A stretch of 64,000 bases of DNA from Duganella sp. SG902. GTDB lineage: Bacteria; Pseudomonadota; Gammaproteobacteria; Burkholderiales; Burkholderiaceae_D. The stretch spans positions 83,662-147,661 of the forward strand of contig NZ_JABMJK010000013.1 in assembly GCF_013376005.1 (NCBI RefSeq). The letters run 5' to 3'. Shown piece after piece: positions 60,645 to 64,000 of the stretch (its first letter is position 1; each line of letters starts with the position of its first letter). A program made the position numbers and the translations under genes. The notes below the pieces were generated by a model. That model did not search any database and was not told where the DNA came from. It saw only the letters and a program-made list of their open reading frames with translations.

Positions 60645-62729
60645 ATGCTCGCGCAACCCGTCACCGACTTCCTGACCAACAGCGCGGCCTTATGCGACGC
60701 GGTGCTGCGCCTGCGCGGCGCGGCGCTCACGGAGGAACTGGGACGCATCGTCCGCGCCGTGCTCAACAGTCCGCTCGGTGAATACATCCCGGCCGATTCG
60801 CTGTCGATGCTGCTGCATCCGCCGCTGGAGCCGGTGGTGGCCGCCAACGACGACGCCGTGCCCTCGCTGAGCCAGGACATCGCCTTCGACGAACACCTGT
60901 TCGGCCGCTTCGTGGTCTCGGGGCGCGCGCACTACAGCGAGCAGGACCGGCAGCACCTGGCCAGCCTAGCCAGCCTCGCGGCCAGCGTGCTGCAAGTGCA
61001 TTCGGTGGCGCAGCGCACCACCCACGCCTACGTGCAGGTGGAAGCCCAGCTGCAGCACCAGGCGCAGATCCTCGACCACATCCACGAGTCCGTGCTGACC
61101 ATGGACATGAACGGCTTCATCATCAGCTGGAACAAGGGGGCGGAGCGCCTGTTCGGCTACACCGCGGTGGAGGCGGTGGGCCGCAACATCCTGTTTCTCT
61201 ACGATGACGAGGACATCGGCTTCCACGACGCCTTCCTCGAACACGGCGGGCGCCTGATGGAAGTGCGCCGCAAAAAGAAAAACGGCGAGGTGTTCTGGGC
61301 CAGCTTGTCGTTGTCGCCGCTGTGCGACATCAACGACCGCTCGATCGGCCTGATCGCCTACCTGACCGACATCACCGAACGCAAGATGGCGGAGGAGCGC
61401 ATCCACCACCTGGCGTACTACGACGCGCTGACCAACCTGCCCAACCGCACCCTGCTGACCAAGCTGGTCGACCAGGCCCTGATGGTGGCGCAGCGCAACA
61501 AGGCGCACGGCTGCGTGCTGTTCATCGACCTCAACCGCTTCAAGCTGATCAACGACACCCTGGGCCGCAACATCGGCGACCAGCTGCTGGTGGAAGTGGC
61601 GCGCCGCTTCCGCAGCGTGCTGCGCGACCAGGACCTGGTGGCGCGCCTGGGCGGCGACGAATTCGCCGTCGGCCTGTTCGACATCGGCCAGCACTTCGAG
61701 GCCAGCATGGTGGCGCAAAAGCTGCTGGCCACGCTGACCGAGCCCATCATCGTCGAAGGCCATGATTTGCGCGTGGGCGGCAGCATCGGCATCAGCGTCT
61801 ACCCGCAGGACGGCCACGACGCCGAAACCCTGCTGCGCCTGGCCGACATCGCCATGTACCGCGCCAAGCAGGAGGGCGGGGCGGACGGCGACCACATCGC
61901 CTTCTACAGCCAGGACATGAACCAGGGCATGCAGGAGCGCATGCGCATCGAAACCGGCCTGCGCAACGCGCTCGGCAATGGCGAGCTGCTGCTGCACTAC
62001 CAGCCCAAGTACTCCATCCCGGACGGCAAAATCATCGGCGCCGAGGCGCTGGTGCGCTGGCGCCATCCGGAGCGCGGGCTGGTGCCGCCGTCCGAATTCA
62101 TCCCGCTGGCCGAGGCCACCGGCCTGGTGGTGCAAGTGGGCGAATGGGTGCTGGAAACCGCGTGCGCGCAGGCGCAGGCGTGGAAAGACGCCGGCCTGCC
62201 GCCGATCCGTCTGGCGGTCAACGTCTCCGCGCGCGAATTCACGGCGGCCTTGCCGGGGCGCGTGGCCGACACCCTGAAGCGCTACGGGCTGGAGCCATCC
62301 TGGCTGGAGCTGGAAATCACCGAAAGCACGCTGATGCACAACATCGACCGCGTGATCGGCATCATGGACCGCATCACGGCGATGGGCGTGACCTTGTCGC
62401 TGGACGATTTCGGCACCGGATACTCATCGCTGTCGTACCTGAAGCGCTTCCCGATCGACACCCTGAAGATCGACCGTTCATTCACCATCGGCATCCCCGA
62501 CGACACCAACGATTGCGCGATCGCCAACACCATCATCAGCATCGCTCAGCAATTGAAGCACAAAGTGATTGCGGAAGGGGTGGAAACCGTCGAGCAGCTG
62601 GCATTCCTGAAAAATTCCGGCTGCAACGAAGTGCAGGGCTACCTGTTCTCCAAACCGCTGGAAGCGGATGCGTTCGAGCGGGCGCTGCGCGAGAACTGGG
62701 GGGCGGGAAGAACTTCCCGGGCGGCGTAA
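60645..62729 (+). CDS. Diguanylate cyclase/phosphodiesterase with GAF-like and PAS domains
   Basis: 694 residues. A GAF-like N-domain (1-125), a PAS domain (about 135-255, with MDMNGFIISWNKGAERLFGY), GGDEF and EAL. The inhibitory site RDQD stands exactly five residues before an intact GGDEF, so product inhibition is expected. The EAL part has GAEALVRWRHPERGLVPPSE, NVSAREF, LEITESTLMHN and DDFGTGYSSLSYL, consistent with activity. Both domains look functional. No transmembrane segment, so cytoplasmic. Confidence 0.95.
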   Translation: MLAQPVTDFLTNSAALCDAVLRLRGAALTEELGRIVRAVLNSPLGEYIPADSLSMLLHPPLEPVVAANDDAVPSLSQDIAFDEHLFGRFVVSGRAHYSEQDRQHLASLASLAASVLQVHSVAQRTTHAYVQVEAQLQHQAQILDHIHESVLTMDMNGFIISWNKGAERLFGYTAVEAVGRNILFLYDDEDIGFHDAFLEHGGRLMEVRRKKKNGEVFWASLSLSPLCDINDRSIGLIAYLTDITERKMAEERIHHLAYYDALTNLPNRTLLTKLVDQALMVAQRNKAHGCVLFIDLNRFKLINDTLGRNIGDQLLVEVARRFRSVLRDQDLVARLGGDEFAVGLFDIGQHFEASMVAQKLLATLTEPIIVEGHDLRVGGSIGISVYPQDGHDAETLLRLADIAMYRAKQEGGADGDHIAFYSQDMNQGMQERMRIETGLRNALGNGELLLHYQPKYSIPDGKIIGAEALVRWRHPERGLVPPSEFIPLAEATGLVVQVGEWVLETACAQAQAWKDAGLPPIRLAVNVSAREFTAALPGRVADTLKRYGLEPSWLELEITESTLMHNIDRVIGIMDRITAMGVTLSLDDFGTGYSSLSYLKRFPIDTLKIDRSFTIGIPDDTNDCAIANTIISIAQQLKHKVIAEGVETVEQLAFLKNSGCNEVQGYLFSKPLEADAFERALRENWGAGRTSRAA

Positions 62730-62737
62730 GAAATCTG

Positions 62738-62743
62738 TATAAT
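62738..62743 (+). promoter_or_regulatory. -10 box of tRNA-Ser
   Basis: TATAAT lies 11 nt before the tRNA start. The -35 region (near TTCCCG at 62714) is weak. The promoter overlaps the end of the upstream gene. Confidence 0.6.
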
Positions 62744-62754
62744 GCTGCCACCCA

Positions 62755-62844
62755 GGAAGCGTGGCCGAGTGGTTGAAGGCAGCAGTCTTGAAAACTGCCG
62801 ACGGTGAGAGCCGTTCGTGAGTTCGAATCTCACCGCTTCCGCCA
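62755..62844 (+). tRNA. tRNA-Ser (UGA)
   Basis: The 90-nt cloverleaf has GGAAGCG paired with CGCTTCC, anticodon loop CTTGAAA with anticodon TGA, a long variable arm (GACGGTGAGAGCCGTTC), T-arm GTTCGAATC and an encoded CCA after G. The class II long variable arm fits serine. Confidence 0.96.
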
Positions 62845-62940
62845 GGAAACAAATAAAAAACCGCCCAAGAGGCGGTTTTTTATTTGTTTCCTGGCGGAAG
62901 CGAGGGGAGCGCCTGCGCGCTCCCCGTGTGAGATTCGAAG
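62829..62940. repeat. Inverted duplication of the tRNA-Ser 3' end around its terminator
   Basis: The 3' end of the tRNA and its downstream sequence (CGCTTCCGCCAGGAAACAAA onward) are repeated in reverse beyond the terminator, ending CTGGCGGAAGCG at about 62902. After a GC-rich hairpin (AGGGGAGCGCCTGCGCGCTCCCC) the T-arm piece GTGAGATTCGAA also appears in reverse. The result is a large palindrome with a split, inverted tRNA remnant. Confidence 0.8.
62856..62883 (+). terminator. Terminator after tRNA-Ser
   Basis: AAAAAACCGCC-CAAGA-GGCGGTTTTTT; the T-tract follows on both strands. Confidence 0.88.
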
Positions 62941-63052
62941 GGCATGGCCCTACCGGGCCATCCCGCTCCGAATCGCCCAACTGCTGGGCGCGACGCGCCC
63001 AGCCTCGCGCGCCGAGGGCGCGCGCTTTAGACCTAATCATCCGTCAACAGCT

Positions 63053-63086
63053 CAGCCCGTGTCTAAATTCAAGACCCGGCCCCGTC
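63053..63086. repeat. Degenerate copy of the 94-bp palindrome half
   Basis: CAGCCCGTGTCTAAATTCAA then GACCCGGCCCC resembles the right arm of the palindrome at 56987-57080 (GGGCTCGTGTAGAAATGGAG then GACCTGACCCC). Confidence 0.5.
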
Positions 63087-63135
63087 GCGCAGGAGGCGAG
63101 GAGATAGAGGACTGGGCCACCTCGTCCATGCGGAC

Positions 63136-63735
63136 TTAAGACGATTTCCGGCGCCGCGCCGCCAGCATAAGCAGGCCCAAGCCGCCGAGCAGCATGGCGT
63201 AGGATGCCGGTTCCGGCACTGGCGATGCGAATCCGACATCGATGTCGTCAAGCAGAACAGGGCCGGAACCGCGGCTGGTAATCAAGATGCGGTCGATGCC
63301 AGCAAAGTTGAATGTCTCCAGATGATAAGTTTCGGTGTAGCTGAATTCCTTGGACGCCACTGCTTTGCTACCCTTGAACGCGCGTACAGTGATCGACCCG
63401 ACGTCATCCGCCATCAGCGCGCCGCGTACCCAGAAGCTGTTCAAGGTGATGTTGTTGCCGGAGATCTCGATGCCCATGTTATAGCCGTCGCCCCAGGCAT
63501 AATTGTTGCCGGAATGCGCGCCCCAACCAGAGTAGCTAGTCGCGGTCAAGGTCGAGAAACCATAGCGCCCACCGGTAAAATTCAGGCCGTATCGTTGGGT
63601 TAAATCCTGGCCGGAAAAGCCGCCGCTCGGGGAGAAGTTGATGTCTTCAAAGTCAATGACTTTTGCGCTCGAAGAGGATGAGGCGGCCAGAAGCGAGAGG
63701 CCGACGAGGGTGGCGCTGAGGTATTTTTTGATCAT
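63136..63735 (-). CDS. PEP-CTERM sorted extracellular protein
   Basis: 199 residues with a signal peptide (MIKKYLSATLVGLSLLAASS). The mature part is beta-rich with VIDFEDINFSPSGGFSGQDL and a C-terminal lectin-like pattern GPVLLDDIDVGFA. It ends VPEPASYAMLLGGLGLLMLA then ARRRKSS: PEP motif, hydrophobic helix and basic tail. It is expected to be processed by an exosortase. Second such protein in the window; the sequences are otherwise unrelated. Confidence 0.92.
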   Translation of the reverse strand: MIKKYLSATLVGLSLLAASSSSSAKVIDFEDINFSPSGGFSGQDLTQRYGLNFTGGRYGFSTLTATSYSGWGAHSGNNYAWGDGYNMGIEISGNNITLNSFWVRGALMADDVGSITVRAFKGSKAVASKEFSYTETYHLETFNFAGIDRILITSRGSGPVLLDDIDVGFASPVPEPASYAMLLGGLGLLMLAARRRKSS

Positions 63736-64000
63736 AAATTCTCTCCGGAAATTGTCATTAATGGAATTATTAAATATACCATCTTTGTGTTTGAGAAAGT
63801 AGCTCGGAGATGATCTTTTTTTAAGATTGCGCTGGCTGCGGCGAAGGCCGAATCGTCCAATTGCGTCTGAATTCAGGACCTGACCCTAATGTCGCAAAGT
63901 TAAGCGCCGTCATTCCCGCGCAGGCGCACTGCTGTCCGGAATAAATTTGCTTGAATAAGCCTGAAGGTGTTGCAGGTATTGGTTAACGGGCGTATACCCG
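63736..64000. other. Non-coding end of window with repeat remnants
   Basis: No gene is visible. GTCTGAATTCAGGACCTGAC at 63864-63883 is another half copy of the palindrome family. GTCATTCCCGCGCAGGCG at 63909-63926 is a half REP-like element. The promoter of the PEP-CTERM gene should lie in the AT-rich part 63740-63820. Confidence 0.6.

Noticed and set aside
62804..63139. ORFs on both strands across the tRNA-Ser terminator (containing RRFFICFLAEA)
   Set aside because: They are produced by the tRNA 3' end, its terminator and the inverted duplication, and are not real proteins.
1..64000. CRISPR array
   Set aside because: No regularly spaced short repeats were seen anywhere in the window.

Overview
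The window is a GC-rich bacterial chromosome segment. Gene content and order (tol-pal, glyA-nrdR, ribD-ribE, ribBA-ribH-nusB, ubiD-ffs, dnaX-ybaB-recR), two PEP-CTERM proteins and the protein sequences point to a betaproteobacterium of the Oxalobacteraceae (Massilia/Duganella/Janthinobacterium type). This is inferred from recognition of families, not from a search.

Positions 1 to about 15,580 are the right-hand, late end of a Mu-like transposable prophage. The Mu tail gene order is kept: sheath, tube, a frameshifted tail assembly chaperone pair, tape measure, gpN, gpP, gp45, gp46, gp47, gp48, then tail fibre genes. At the right end a Com-like zinc finger protein overlaps a DNA adenine methylase, the slot held by com-mom in Mu. 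Two unrecognised genes and a pair of direct repeats follow, and then the host tRNA-Lys pair begins.

Positions 15,580-24,190 are host core. Two tRNA-Lys genes have a near-consensus promoter and a terminator. The cell-envelope operon ybgC-tolQRAB-pal-cpoB lies on the minus strand, followed upstream by a ydfG-like dehydrogenase. glyA lies behind a ZTP (pfl) riboswitch, and nrdR follows. Positions 24,283-29,126 are a minor pilin operon (pilV, pilW, pilX, a short pilY1, a pilE-like pilin, fimT/gspH-like). Positions 29,171-34,268 hold riboflavin genes and nusB, interrupted by a divergent GST/HxlR pair.

Positions 34,324-43,661 contain an orphan membrane-anchored protein, a lytic transglycosylase, ubiD, the SRP RNA, a secreted hypothetical protein, dnaX-ybaB-recR and a class III CoA-transferase. 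Positions 43,662-44,436 are a small accessory patch with a broken SUFU-family gene and a small unknown gene. Positions 44,552-49,515 encode a hybrid histidine kinase with a response regulator-GGDEF-EAL protein. A glycosyltransferase, a PEP-CTERM protein and a three-gene operon (ThiF-like, nitroreductase-like, hexapeptide acyltransferase) follow.

Positions 54,687-59,203 hold a CstA-type transporter with its YbdD partner, facing a cache-domain histidine kinase and LuxR-type regulator across a perfect 94-bp palindrome. The window ends with an HDOD protein, a GAF/PAS-GGDEF-EAL protein, tRNA-Ser with an inverted copy of its own 3' end, and a second PEP-CTERM protein. The least explained parts are the ThiF/nitroreductase/acyltransferase operon, the prophage cargo at 14.4-15.4 kb, and the palindromic repeat families.
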